This document shows, piece by piece, positions 1 through 6,624 of a DNA stretch of 11,280 bases. The notes beneath the pieces were generated by a model. That model worked only from the letters and a program-made list of their open reading frames with translations. It ran no database searches and had not been told where the DNA came from. Both the position numbers and the translations under genes were made by a program. Location: the NCBI GenBank assembly GCA_902795785.1, contig CADBMK010000025.1:1-11280 (forward strand), given 5' to 3'. This stretch comes from an uncultured Bacteroidia bacterium (lineage in GTDB: Bacteria > Bacteroidota > Bacteroidia > Bacteroidales > UBA932). Each line of letters opens with the position of its first letter. Position 1 is the first letter of the stretch.

Positions 1-485
1 GGCAAGTTCAAACACTCCAATATAGCACGCTCTGGAGATGACACAAGCACATCATGTTGATTGACTGTCATGATTTCTACACCCAACAGTTCATCACCCA
101 GGAAAGAAGTAGTCATATATTTGATAGTCATATCCCACTCATCTTTTAGCAACCATGAAGGCAACTTATTGCTTTTGTCTGTAAACAGATAAGCAATAGG
201 CTTCCCAATGGATAAGTAATGAGAGTATCCACGAAGTTCTAAAGCTGTATATGCACCCACTATGCAACTCTTACCAAGTTGTGTGTTATAAGACGATATT
301 GCTGCAAGCAGACCTGGTTCTACCCCATGTATCTTATAAACTCCTTTTGATATTCGATCAAGCCACCCGCTTTTCATATAAGCAAACTGACCACGTGCAT
401 CCAATCCTTGACTTGAAAGCCACGAACCAAACAAAACGGAATCTCTTGGAGTAGTTTCTAATAATTGCTGTATTTTTGTAGCCAT
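1..485 (-). CDS. AbiEi-type antitoxin / transcriptional regulator, C-terminus cut off by window edge
   Basis: The reverse strand is open from an ATG at 485 to the window edge, giving 161 codons with no stop. The protein starts MATKIQQLLETTPRDS. Residues 1-60 look like the N-terminal winged-helix of AbiEi-type regulators (WLSSQGL, QFAYMKSGWLDRISKGVYKI). The following part (GAYTALELRGYSHYL, YLFTDK, LLVSSPERAILECLNL-like stretches) matches the start of the AbiEi C-terminal domain. Known role of the family: DNA-binding antitoxin of type IV AbiE systems, which represses its own operon and counters the nucleotidyltransferase AbiEii, normally encoded just downstream. That position lies left of base 1 and cannot be seen, so an intact pair is not shown. 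The gene is visibly more AT-rich than the operon at 2571-10514, compatible with an accessory gene. Family assignment is by recognised sequence pattern, not by a search. Confidence 0.84.
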   Translation of the reverse strand, partial: MATKIQQLLETTPRDSVLFGSWLSSQGLDARGQFAYMKSGWLDRISKGVYKIHGVEPGLLAAISSYNTQLGKSCIVGAYTALELRGYSHYLSIGKPIAYLFTDKSNKLPSWLLKDEWDMTIKYMTTSFLGDELLGVEIMTVNQHDVLVSSPERAILECLNL

Positions 486-522
486 CTTCGTTAATTTTAT
501 GAATATCAGCCTAAATTTGTTG

Positions 523-553
523 CAAAATACTCTTTTAATATTATTCAACCAAA
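523..553 (-). promoter_or_regulatory. Probable promoter of the AbiEi-type gene
   Basis: On the minus strand, TTTG (550-553) is followed after 20 bp by TATTTTG (523-529), close to the Bacteroidota -33/-7 pattern TTTG-N19/20-TAnnTTTG, with one base missing in the -7 box. A start site about 7 bp further on would leave a leader of roughly 30 nt before the ATG at 485. Confidence 0.45.
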
Positions 554-680
554 CATTTCCTGCAAATATTGTCGATTATTATAGAAATTTATCTCCAAAT
601 TCATATTTTTAGCGAATTATGGTATATAAATCATGCATATAACTATATATAAAGAGACTTTTGCCGTCCAAAAGAGAAAG

Positions 681-706
681 ATGGCTATCGCCATGGTAAC
701 AGCCAT
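681..706 (-). terminator. Possible terminator hairpin after the HxlR-type gene
   Basis: Arms ATGGCT (681-686) and AGCCAT (701-706) enclose a 14-base loop containing the palindrome CCATGG. Read on the minus strand, the hairpin lies 36 bp beyond the regulator's stop and is followed by a pyrimidine-rich CTTTCTCTTTT run. The stem is short and the U-run broken, so this is weak. The same bases also encode the start of a small hydrophobic ORF on the minus strand (706 to 617), which is the competing reading. Confidence 0.3.
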
Positions 707-741
707 TGCCACAAACGACCCAAAGAAAAGGGAGATGCAGA

Positions 742-1119
742 CTAGAAAACACACACAGGAACAGACATATTCTTCTCTCTATTCTGCATCACCTCGTTGT
801 GATGTATCTGTCCCCATTCCATCACATAACTTATCTCACGAAGAAAACTCTCACCTAGTGGTGTTAGAGAGTATTCTACGTGGGGTGGTTGTTCTTTGTA
901 GACGGTACGGGAAACAAGTCCGTCGTGTTCCAGCTGCTTAAGCGTGGAGACCAGCATCTTTTCACTGACTTGTGGAATAGAACGGAACAAATCTCCAAAG
1001 CGGCATTGTTCACCAGACATCTCGCTGATTTGCAACAGGGTTGCCATAATCCATTTGTTTCCCATCCACTCCAGTATGTAGGCAGCCTTACAATAGTTGT
1101 AGTCCAGTTTCTTTGCCAT
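742..1119 (-). CDS. HxlR-family winged-helix transcriptional regulator
   Basis: This 125-residue protein has the complete HxlR (PF01638) pattern: ILEWMGNKWIMATLLQ at residues 15-30 (family GGKWxxxIL), CRFGDLFRSIPQVSEKML at 39-56 (recognition-helix region RFxELxxxIPxISxkML), LKQLEHDGLVSR at 60-71, and the wing QPPHVEYSLTPLGES at 77-91. Length is usual for the family. Cys10 sits just ahead of the first helix, where redox or electrophile-sensing members such as YodB and HypR carry their regulatory cysteine, but the Pro that commonly follows is Lys here. HxlR proteins bind DNA as dimers. The gene is divergent from the radical SAM gene with 146 bp between their starts, a common arrangement for a regulator and its target. 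The start is the only ATG that preserves the N-terminal family pattern. The inducing signal is unknown. Confidence 0.93.
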   Translation of the reverse strand: MAKKLDYNYCKAAYILEWMGNKWIMATLLQISEMSGEQCRFGDLFRSIPQVSEKMLVSTLKQLEHDGLVSRTVYKEQPPHVEYSLTPLGESFLREISYVMEWGQIHHNEVMQNREKNMSVPVCVF

Positions 1120-1131
1120 ACAATTAATTCA

Positions 1132-1150
1132 TTTTACGACGTAAAAATAC
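1132..1150. promoter_or_regulatory. Candidate operator in the HxlR / radical SAM divergent region
   Basis: A dyad TTTTAC-GAC-GTAAAA (1132-1146) begins 13 bp upstream of the regulator's ATG, and its right arm runs into GTA-N4-TAC (1141-1150). Further TTTAC- and TTAC-type half-sites follow at 1166-1180. On the minus strand the dyad covers TATTTTTA (1142-1149), a one-mismatch -7 box, so binding here could block the regulator's own promoter. Short GTA/TAC dyads are usual targets of HxlR-type dimers; the pairing with this particular protein is inferred. Confidence 0.4.
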
Positions 1151-1235
1151 TCTTATCATCTCCAATTTACGCATTACTTACCAAAAGGTTAGTGGCATAA
1201 TGCAGGAAACATGCTCCGAAATGCCTATGACGACA

Positions 1236-1243
1236 TAAATTTG
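1236..1243 (+). promoter_or_regulatory. -7 box for the radical SAM gene
   Basis: TAAATTTG is a perfect match to the Bacteroidota -7 consensus TAnnTTTG and lies 22 bp before the ATG at 1266, giving a leader of about 15 nt. No clear TTTG -33 box is seen 19-20 bp upstream, so this promoter may need activation. Confidence 0.45.
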
Positions 1244-1265
1244 CACCCCACAACGACAGATTATT

Positions 1266-2156
1266 ATGGATTTACTGCATTTCAACGGTCCCGTTTGGCG
1301 GCCACCTTTTGAGGCGACATCGCAGCTATTGCAGGTGACAGCAGGTTGCACACACCATCGCTGCAAATTCTGTTCACTTTACGGAACGCAGAAGTTCCGA
1401 ATGTCGCCAATGGAGGAAATAGAAGCAGACTTGAAAGTCATACAAGCATACCAGCCATGTGCACATCGAGTTTTCCTGACAGGGGCTAACCCGATGGTAC
1501 TGACATTCAATCGTCTGGCAGACATCGCTTTGCTTATTAGACAATACCTACGTGATGGACACCCGACAATCGGATGCTTTGCGCGTATTACGGACATCAG
1601 CCGCAAAACGGACGAAGAACTTAGGGATCTTCACCAACTGGGCTTCGACTATATCAGTATCGGTACCGAGAGCGGTGATGACGATGTACTTATCCGAATG
1701 GACAAGGGCTATCTGTCTGCCGACATAGTAGAACAATGCCACAGGCTTGACGATGCCGGCATTCATTATAACCTGACGTATCTGACAGGACTTGCCGGCC
1801 ACGGCCTTGGCAATAGGAATGCTATGCGCACATCCCATGTGTTCAGCCAGGTACATCCGGCAAGTATTAATTTCGTCTCGCTGACACTTTTTGATGACAG
1901 CGTCCTTTATGCCGAGATGAAACGCGGTGAATACACTCCCGCCACAGAGTACGAACGGTTGGACGAGTTGGTAACGCTAATCCTTAATCTCAATTGCAAA
2001 ACCCAACTTATCGGCAACACGGTAAGTAATCCTGTTACCTTTACCGGCTATCTGCCTACGGACAGGAAATTACTCATTCAAGATCTTCTGACTGCCAAGG
2101 CTGCTTTGAGTGAAGATAATCTTGAACTGTATCGGAAGAATATTACGTCGTTGTAA
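1266..2156 (+). CDS. Radical SAM protein with a CX4CX2C cluster motif, function unknown
   Basis: The 296-residue protein carries the [4Fe-4S]-binding cysteines Cys28, Cys33 and Cys36 in AGCTHHRCKFCSLYG, four residues between the first two cysteines instead of the canonical three. Other radical SAM features follow: TGAN at 72-75 on the second strand, an ITD stretch at 108-110, and SIGTESGDDDVLIRMDKGY at 131-149, resembling the region around the SAM-contacting strand of Elp3/MiaB-like barrels. The C-terminal part (NTVSNPVTFTGYLPTD, 251-266) is conserved in Bacteroidota relatives that I recognise but cannot name functionally. No B12-binding, TRAM or SPASM domain is seen, so it is a minimal core enzyme. 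Family members cleave S-adenosylmethionine to a 5'-deoxyadenosyl radical; the substrate here is unknown. Probably transcribed alone and regulated by the divergent HxlR-type protein. Confidence 0.92.
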   Translation: MDLLHFNGPVWRPPFEATSQLLQVTAGCTHHRCKFCSLYGTQKFRMSPMEEIEADLKVIQAYQPCAHRVFLTGANPMVLTFNRLADIALLIRQYLRDGHPTIGCFARITDISRKTDEELRDLHQLGFDYISIGTESGDDDVLIRMDKGYLSADIVEQCHRLDDAGIHYNLTYLTGLAGHGLGNRNAMRTSHVFSQVHPASINFVSLTLFDDSVLYAEMKRGEYTPATEYERLDELVTLILNLNCKTQLIGNTVSNPVTFTGYLPTDRKLLIQDLLTAKAALSEDNLELYRKNITSL

Positions 2157-2190
2157 CGTCCTCATTCTGGTCATCTGTCTTTGTGGCGAT

Positions 2191-2234
2191 AAATGCGTCG
2201 CATTTCTCACAACCTGGCATATGTATGGCCAGGT
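2191..2234 (+). terminator. Two tandem hairpins after the radical SAM gene
   Basis: The first is a near-perfect palindrome AAATGCG-T-CGCATTT (2191-2205). The second has 7-bp arms ACCTGGC (2212-2218) and GCCAGGT (2228-2234) with a 9-base loop, followed by a T-rich but interrupted stretch. They begin 35 bp after the stop codon, where a terminator is expected, but neither has a proper T-tract. Confidence 0.35.
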
Positions 2235-2298
2235 GTTTAAATGTTATTTAGTGTCTGTGAAGTTGTTGGAATTCATAGGATAGATTATTTTTATAGTT

Positions 2299-2315
2299 CA
2301 AGTCCGCCCCACTTG
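2299..2315. repeat. Inverted repeat CAAGT-N7-ACTTG
   Basis: Five-base arms (2299-2303 and 2311-2315) flank a C-rich spacer. The ACTTGT half-site recurs inverted as ACAAGT at 2367-2372 within the stronger dyad next to the operon promoter, so both could bind the same regulator. Short arms make chance a real possibility. Confidence 0.25.
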
Positions 2316-2363
2316 TCAATATTGGAATAATTTCACTGTGTTACATTTGTTTTACAGTGGTAT

Positions 2364-2381
2364 TTTACAAGTTCTTGTAAA
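2364..2381. promoter_or_regulatory. Candidate operator: 18-bp dyad just upstream of the operon promoter
   Basis: TTTACAAG-TT-CTTGTAAA is a perfect 8+8 bp inverted repeat with a 2-base centre, too tight to form an RNA hairpin loop without opening, so a DNA-binding site is the better reading. It ends 2 bp before the putative -33 box (2384-2387). A weaker dyad CACTGT...ACAGTG (2334-2339 / 2354-2359) lies just upstream. The position suits an activator or a competing repressor. No regulator gene lies next to the operon, so the binding protein is unknown. Confidence 0.45.
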
Positions 2382-2383
2382 TA

Positions 2384-2415
2384 CTTGGATGATATTACTA
2401 AAATATATACCTTTG
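2384..2415 (+). promoter_or_regulatory. Probable promoter of the SusCD / URO-D-like / symporter operon
   Basis: CTTG (2384-2387), 20 bp, then TACCTTTG (2408-2415): the -7 element matches TAnnTTTG exactly and the -33 element matches TTTG at three of four bases. A start near 2422 would give a leader of about 37 nt to the small ORF at 2459 and about 149 nt to the first large gene at 2571. Confidence 0.6.
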
Positions 2416-2458
2416 TTCAGACAGAAATAATGTTCAACAATTAAAAGTAAAAAAAACA

Positions 2459-2635
2459 ATGAAACGAATGTGTAACTCACGAATGCACGTGTGTTGTTGT
2501 CAGATGATGTCAATGACAATGAAAGGCAGTATTTATTTATCTGGAATCAACGAAGCAATTAAGAAGCGATATGAAGAAAATAGCATTTACAATAGCAGTA
2601 TTAACGAGCATCAGTATCAGTTCTATCTGGGCTGA
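2459..2635 (+). CDS. Met/Cys-rich leader ORF (58 aa), possible sulfur amino-acid sensing leader peptide
   Basis: An ATG preceded by an A-rich stretch (2445-2458, typical of Bacteroidota starts) opens a 58-codon ORF ending at TGA 2633-2635. Its first 21 residues hold seven Met and four Cys, including RMCNSRMHVCCCQMM with three consecutive TGT Cys codons at 2492-2500. After residue 22 the composition becomes ordinary. The ORF overlaps the start of the PstS-like gene by 65 bp in another frame, so translating ribosomes would cross that gene's initiation region. By analogy with cysteine-responsive poly-Cys leader ORFs known in mycobacteria, ribosome pausing at Cys or Met codons could change initiation at 2571; this mechanism is inference. 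Caution: TGT and ATG runs are simple repeats, so chance or non-coding origin is possible. No homolog is confirmed. Confidence 0.5.
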   Translation: MKRMCNSRMHVCCCQMMSMTMKGSIYLSGINEAIKKRYEENSIYNSSINEHQYQFYLG

Positions 2636-3449
2636 GAATAACTCTGCCAGCGAGAGCACTGTGCATTATGTAAAGACACCGAGATTTGCCCTCCCCCTGG
2701 TAGAGAAATGGATAACCGAGTATGCAAAGACACATCCTGGCGTAGAGTTTCAGATTGCAAGAGGAAACCAAAACCAGGGAACTATCGACCTGAGTGTCGT
2801 ATTTGAAAACCAGGACTTAAAAAAGGAAGACTTTAACTATTCCGTCGTATATTTTGGCGAATTCGCTGTACTGCCCATTACATCCAGCGGCAGCAAAGCG
2901 GCAAAAGTGCTTCAAGGCAAGCATCTGAACTCGAAAAAGCTAAAGCAGCTTTACTTCTTCAATGATGATTTCGAAGAAGGTTTAAAGAAAAATACACAGT
3001 TTGATAATCTTACCATCTATAGCGGCAGCAATGCCACATCGGTAGCAAAATCTTTTGCGCACAATCTTGGCGAAGAGAGCAGTCATTTCCGTGGCAAACG
3101 CATTTCCGGCGACGATCTCTATCTTAATACCGCCTTATCAAAAGATTCGCTGGGCATATCTTTTAACGCCCTTCCCAACATTTTTGACCTGAACAGCCGA
3201 CATATCAAGGACAACCTTTCCCTCATCGGCATCGACGTAAAAAAGAATCTCGAGGAGAGTTTCTCCGACAAGACTACCCTGGACGAAGTGATCAGCGCCT
3301 TGGAGAATGACAGGGTGCAGGAAGTGGCAGTCGGAAAAATCGGCCTGAGCTATAACCAGGCTGACGATGATGTGAACCAGTTCCTTCAATGGGTATTGGC
3401 AAACGGAACAAAGTATAATCACCAGTACGGATTGCTGAATCTGAGATAA
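2571..3449 (+). CDS. Secreted PstS-like periplasmic substrate-binding protein
   Basis: The 292-residue product has a clear type I signal peptide (MKKIAFTIAVLTSISISSIWA, likely cut after Ala21 or nearby) and no lipobox. The mature part resembles PstS-like/type 2 periplasmic binding domains: a first lobe with FALPLVEKWITEYAKTHPGVEFQIARGN at about 38-65, a TIYSGSNATSVAKSF stretch near 148-162 and a LNTALSKDSLGISFNALPNI stretch near 185-204, where such proteins hold ligand-contacting loops. Phosphate-specific residues cannot be asserted. No ABC permease or ATPase lies nearby, so it probably serves the TonB-dependent transporter and symporter rather than an ABC system. It is the first large gene of the operon, 20 bp from the SusC-like gene. 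The ATG at 2571 is chosen because an in-frame stop (2520-2522) excludes longer forms. Its start is overlapped by the leader ORF. Ligand unknown. Confidence 0.8.
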   Translation: MKKIAFTIAVLTSISISSIWAENNSASESTVHYVKTPRFALPLVEKWITEYAKTHPGVEFQIARGNQNQGTIDLSVVFENQDLKKEDFNYSVVYFGEFAVLPITSSGSKAAKVLQGKHLNSKKLKQLYFFNDDFEEGLKKNTQFDNLTIYSGSNATSVAKSFAHNLGEESSHFRGKRISGDDLYLNTALSKDSLGISFNALPNIFDLNSRHIKDNLSLIGIDVKKNLEESFSDKTTLDEVISALENDRVQEVAVGKIGLSYNQADDDVNQFLQWVLANGTKYNHQYGLLNLR

Positions 3450-3469
3450 AATAAATTTCAATTAGACTT

Positions 3470-6400
3470 ATGGGAAAAAGAATATTCATTGCAACTCTCG
3501 TTGCAATAAGCCCTTTGTTGGCTATAGCGCAGAATAAGATAACAGGTCATATTAGCGATGTCCGCTCGGGTGAACCGTTGATTGGCGCATCTGTAATAGT
3601 AAAAAGCGATAAGACGCAGGGCGTGGTGACCGACTTTGACGGAAACTTCACCCTGAACACCAGGGCGGATGCTCCGCTCACCCTCCGTGTGGAATATATA
3701 GGGTACCGTCCACTTGACGTAGATGTCTATGACTTTGCCGAGCCGGTGGAAGTATCGTTGGTTGACGATATTAATAAAATTAACGAGATAGTTGTGGTTG
3801 GTTACGGTACCCAGAAGCGTATCGAGCTTACCAGCAGCATCTCTACCATCGGCAGGGACATCCTCAATCAGCCATCGCCATCAATAGAAAATGCCCTCCA
3901 GGGCGCCGTGGCCGGCCTGAACGTATCCACAACCTCAGGCCAGCCAGGAGCGGTGAGCAACATCCGTATCCGTGGTGGCAACTCCATTACCGGAGGCAAT
4001 GAGCCGCTTTACGTCATTGACGGACTCATCGTATATAACGATCTGTCTTCAACCAAGACAGGCGCTTCCGGAAGCGATGCCTCCCTCGACCCGCTGGCTT
4101 TCCTGAACCCTTCCGACATTGAATCGATAGAGGTGCTGAAGGATGTCTCTGCAACCGCCATCTACGGTACCCGCGGTGCCAACGGCGTAATCATCATCAC
4201 AACCAAGAAAGGCTCACACGGCCGCAATACCGTGAACTACACCGGATCCTACGGAGTAAGCTCCGCATCGAGGAAACTCGCCTTCCTTAATGCCCGGCAG
4301 TTTACGGAACTGTATAACGAACTGAATCCCGGTTCTCCCCTTCAGGCCCCGGACGCCAATTACGACTGGCAGGACGCTGCTCTTAGAAGCGCCCTCACCC
4401 AAGAGCATCAGGTCAGCTTCAACGGCGGTGACGAGATATCACGCTACTCGATCAGCGGAGGCTATAAGGACCAGGAAGGTATCATAATAGGTACGGATCT
4501 TAAGCGCTACACAGGACGCATCAATTACGAGCGCAACTTCTCTCCGCGTCTGTTGATAGGTGTCAACGCATCCGGAGCATACAGCAGCCTCAGCGGACTG
4601 CGCAACGTGGATCACGGCAATTCCGGTCAGACAGCCAAGTGGGCGGCCAACAGCTGGATGTCAGCCCTCATCACCCCGTCCACACAGCCTATCTACAACG
4701 CCGACGGCTCGTACAACTATTCTATAACACCGATCAGCCAGGATGTCTTCGTGCGTGACGGACAGTCAGTGGTAGGAAACCCGATCTCCGACCTGAACAA
4801 CATCAAGACATCGACCACCAATACACGCGTCATTGCAAATGCGTATGTCGAGTGGGAGGTGATCAACCACCTTAAATTGAAGGCCAACCTGGGCGCTGAC
4901 CTTTCGAATACCAAAGAAAGCAACTATTCTCCGTCATATTCTACAACCGGTCTGGAATACCACGGAGTTGCCTCTGTCGGTGAGAACCGTACCAATGTAT
5001 GGCAGGCGGAATATACCGCCAATTATGACCGTACCCTCGACGTCCGTCACCACATCAACCTCCTTGCCGGTTATACCGCACAGCGCACAGACCGCAGCGG
5101 CTTTGCGACCACCGTCCGCAACTTTGCCAACGATGCCACCGGCTACAACAACCTCTCGGCGGGAAGCGATTTGTACCGTTCCACAAGCGATGCAGCCATC
5201 AGCACCCTCCAGTCTGTTCTGGGACGTGCCAATTATTCATATGACTCCCGCTACAACGCCAGCCTGACACTGCGCGCCGACGGCTCAAGCCGCTTTGCCA
5301 AGAATCACAAATGGGGTTGGTTCCCGTCTGCAGGTTTTTCCTGGAATATAGACCAGGAGAAGTTCATTCATCTTGGAAAGGATGTAGATTTCCTGCAGCT
5401 TCGTCTTTCAGCAGGTGTCGTAGGTAACCAGGAGATCGGTGACTATCAGTTCGGCGCCAATGTTTCTCCGACAGAAATTCCCTTCATTTATAACGGCGAG
5501 GAAACTGTGGCATATTATATCGTAAACAAGGCAAATCCTGACCTCAAATGGGAAAAGACCGCTTCATACAACGCGGGTATCAGTTCCGGATTTTACAAGG
5601 GACGTCTTAACGTCACATTCGACGCTTACTACAAAAAGACCACGGACCTTCTCCTGCAGGTTCCAGTCGAGGGCGTTACTGGCTACGAGACATCACTCCG
5701 TAATATAGGTGCTGTCACCAACAAGGGTCTTGAGCTTGAAGTCGGTGGAATCCTCATCGACAGCAAGAACCTTAAGTGGAACGTCAACGCAAGTATCGCC
5801 CATAACAAAAACGAGGTTACCAGCCTTGGACGCGCCTCATCCATCATTCCATCCATCAGCGGAGCCACTCTGTCTTACATCTCCCCTCTTATCGTAGCCG
5901 TCGGCGAGCCTCTCGGCACCTTCTACGGCTATAAGTTCAAGGGCATCGTGCAGTCGGAAGAACAGGCCGCAACGCTTAAGCCTCAGACCATAAATAAGCT
6001 TGAACCGGGTAATCCATACTATGAGGATGTGAACGAAGACGGAGTCGTGAATACGGAAGACCAGACCGTACTCGGCAATTCACAGCCAAAGCTTACCTAC
6101 GGACTGAACACCACCCTTAAATACAAGAATTGGGATCTGTTTGCTAATGTGGCCGGCTCGTATGGAAACAAGTTATATAATGGACTTGCCACTCGACTCA
6201 CCAAGGGATCTACTTACTACAACAGCCTTGCCGTTGTAGCCGACCGCTGGACGCCTGACAATCCAAGCAATACAATCCAGAAGGCAAGCAACGACCTGAC
6301 AGTTGTCTCTGAAAGCCGCTACGTAGAAGACGCAAGCTATCTGCGCGTGAAGAACCTCCAGCTGGGATACACCCTGGCCGCTCCAAAGGTTTCCAAGGAT

Positions 6401-6580
6401 GCACGTCTTCGTCTTTACGTATCGCTGCAGAACTTCTTCACCTTTACCCGGTATTCCGGCTATGACCCGGAGGGCGGCCGTAACGGATCCGATGAGCAGA
6501 GCGCCCTTTATCAGGGTATCGACATGGCCACCTATCCAACGGCCAAAACCGTATTGTTCGGTGTTGGCCTGACATTATAG
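3470..6580 (+). CDS. SusC/RagA-family TonB-dependent outer-membrane transporter
   Basis: At 1036 residues this is full length for a SusC-type protein. Order: signal peptide (1-20, ending SPLLAIA), CarboxypepD_reg-like beta domain (about 24-95, with GEPLIGASVIVK and GVVTDFDGNFTL), a TonB-box-like EIVVVGYGTQKR (106-117), the plug (about 118-248), and a 22-strand-type barrel to the C-terminus ending TVLFGVGLTL with the terminal hydrophobic strand expected for BAM insertion. The plug contains the SusC signature IESIEVLKDVSATAIYGTRGANGVIIITTKKG region (217-248) and IRGGNSI/PLYVIDG. It imports a ligand through the outer membrane using TonB/ExbBD energy, with the SusD-like protein as the lid. There is no N-terminal STN domain, so signalling to an anti-sigma factor is not expected. 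It lies in the middle of the operon; the neighbours suggest a small non-glycan ligand. Confidence 0.98.
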   Translation: MGKRIFIATLVAISPLLAIAQNKITGHISDVRSGEPLIGASVIVKSDKTQGVVTDFDGNFTLNTRADAPLTLRVEYIGYRPLDVDVYDFAEPVEVSLVDDINKINEIVVVGYGTQKRIELTSSISTIGRDILNQPSPSIENALQGAVAGLNVSTTSGQPGAVSNIRIRGGNSITGGNEPLYVIDGLIVYNDLSSTKTGASGSDASLDPLAFLNPSDIESIEVLKDVSATAIYGTRGANGVIIITTKKGSHGRNTVNYTGSYGVSSASRKLAFLNARQFTELYNELNPGSPLQAPDANYDWQDAALRSALTQEHQVSFNGGDEISRYSISGGYKDQEGIIIGTDLKRYTGRINYERNFSPRLLIGVNASGAYSSLSGLRNVDHGNSGQTAKWAANSWMSALITPSTQPIYNADGSYNYSITPISQDVFVRDGQSVVGNPISDLNNIKTSTTNTRVIANAYVEWEVINHLKLKANLGADLSNTKESNYSPSYSTTGLEYHGVASVGENRTNVWQAEYTANYDRTLDVRHHINLLAGYTAQRTDRSGFATTVRNFANDATGYNNLSAGSDLYRSTSDAAISTLQSVLGRANYSYDSRYNASLTLRADGSSRFAKNHKWGWFPSAGFSWNIDQEKFIHLGKDVDFLQLRLSAGVVGNQEIGDYQFGANVSPTEIPFIYNGEETVAYYIVNKANPDLKWEKTASYNAGISSGFYKGRLNVTFDAYYKKTTDLLLQVPVEGVTGYETSLRNIGAVTNKGLELEVGGILIDSKNLKWNVNASIAHNKNEVTSLGRASSIIPSISGATLSYISPLIVAVGEPLGTFYGYKFKGIVQSEEQAATLKPQTINKLEPGNPYYEDVNEDGVVNTEDQTVLGNSQPKLTYGLNTTLKYKNWDLFANVAGSYGNKLYNGLATRLTKGSTYYNSLAVVADRWTPDNPSNTIQKASNDLTVVSESRYVEDASYLRVKNLQLGYTLAAPKVSKDARLRLYVSLQNFFTFTRYSGYDPEGGRNGSDEQSALYQGIDMATYPTAKTVLFGVGLTL

Positions 6581-6624
6581 CAAAGGTTTAACAAGAGAAC
6601 TGTAATAATAACAAGGTAAAATAG

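Larger units (their letters stand above)
2157..2458. other. Intergenic region between the radical SAM gene and the transport operon
   Basis: No protein-coding gene is apparent on either strand here. The region holds two adjacent short hairpins at its left end (2191-2234), an AT-rich middle, a cluster of dyad symmetries with CAAGT/ACTTG-type half-sites (2299-2381), and the operon promoter (2384-2415), all described separately. Confidence 0.7.

Noticed and set aside
633..941. Plus-strand 102-codon ORF overlapping the end of the HxlR-type gene
   Set aside because: Low-complexity, Lys/Thr/Ser-rich translation with no family resemblance; most of it is antisense to a clearly conserved gene.
880..1200. 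Plus-strand 106-codon ORF opposite the HxlR-type gene
   Set aside because: Antisense to a confident HxlR coding region and without recognisable domains.
2422..2570. Riboswitch in the operon leader, for example SAM- or cobalamin-responsive
   Set aside because: Only about 37 nt separate the predicted start from the leader ORF and no conserved riboswitch core such as a B12 box was recognised; the leader ORF explains the region better.
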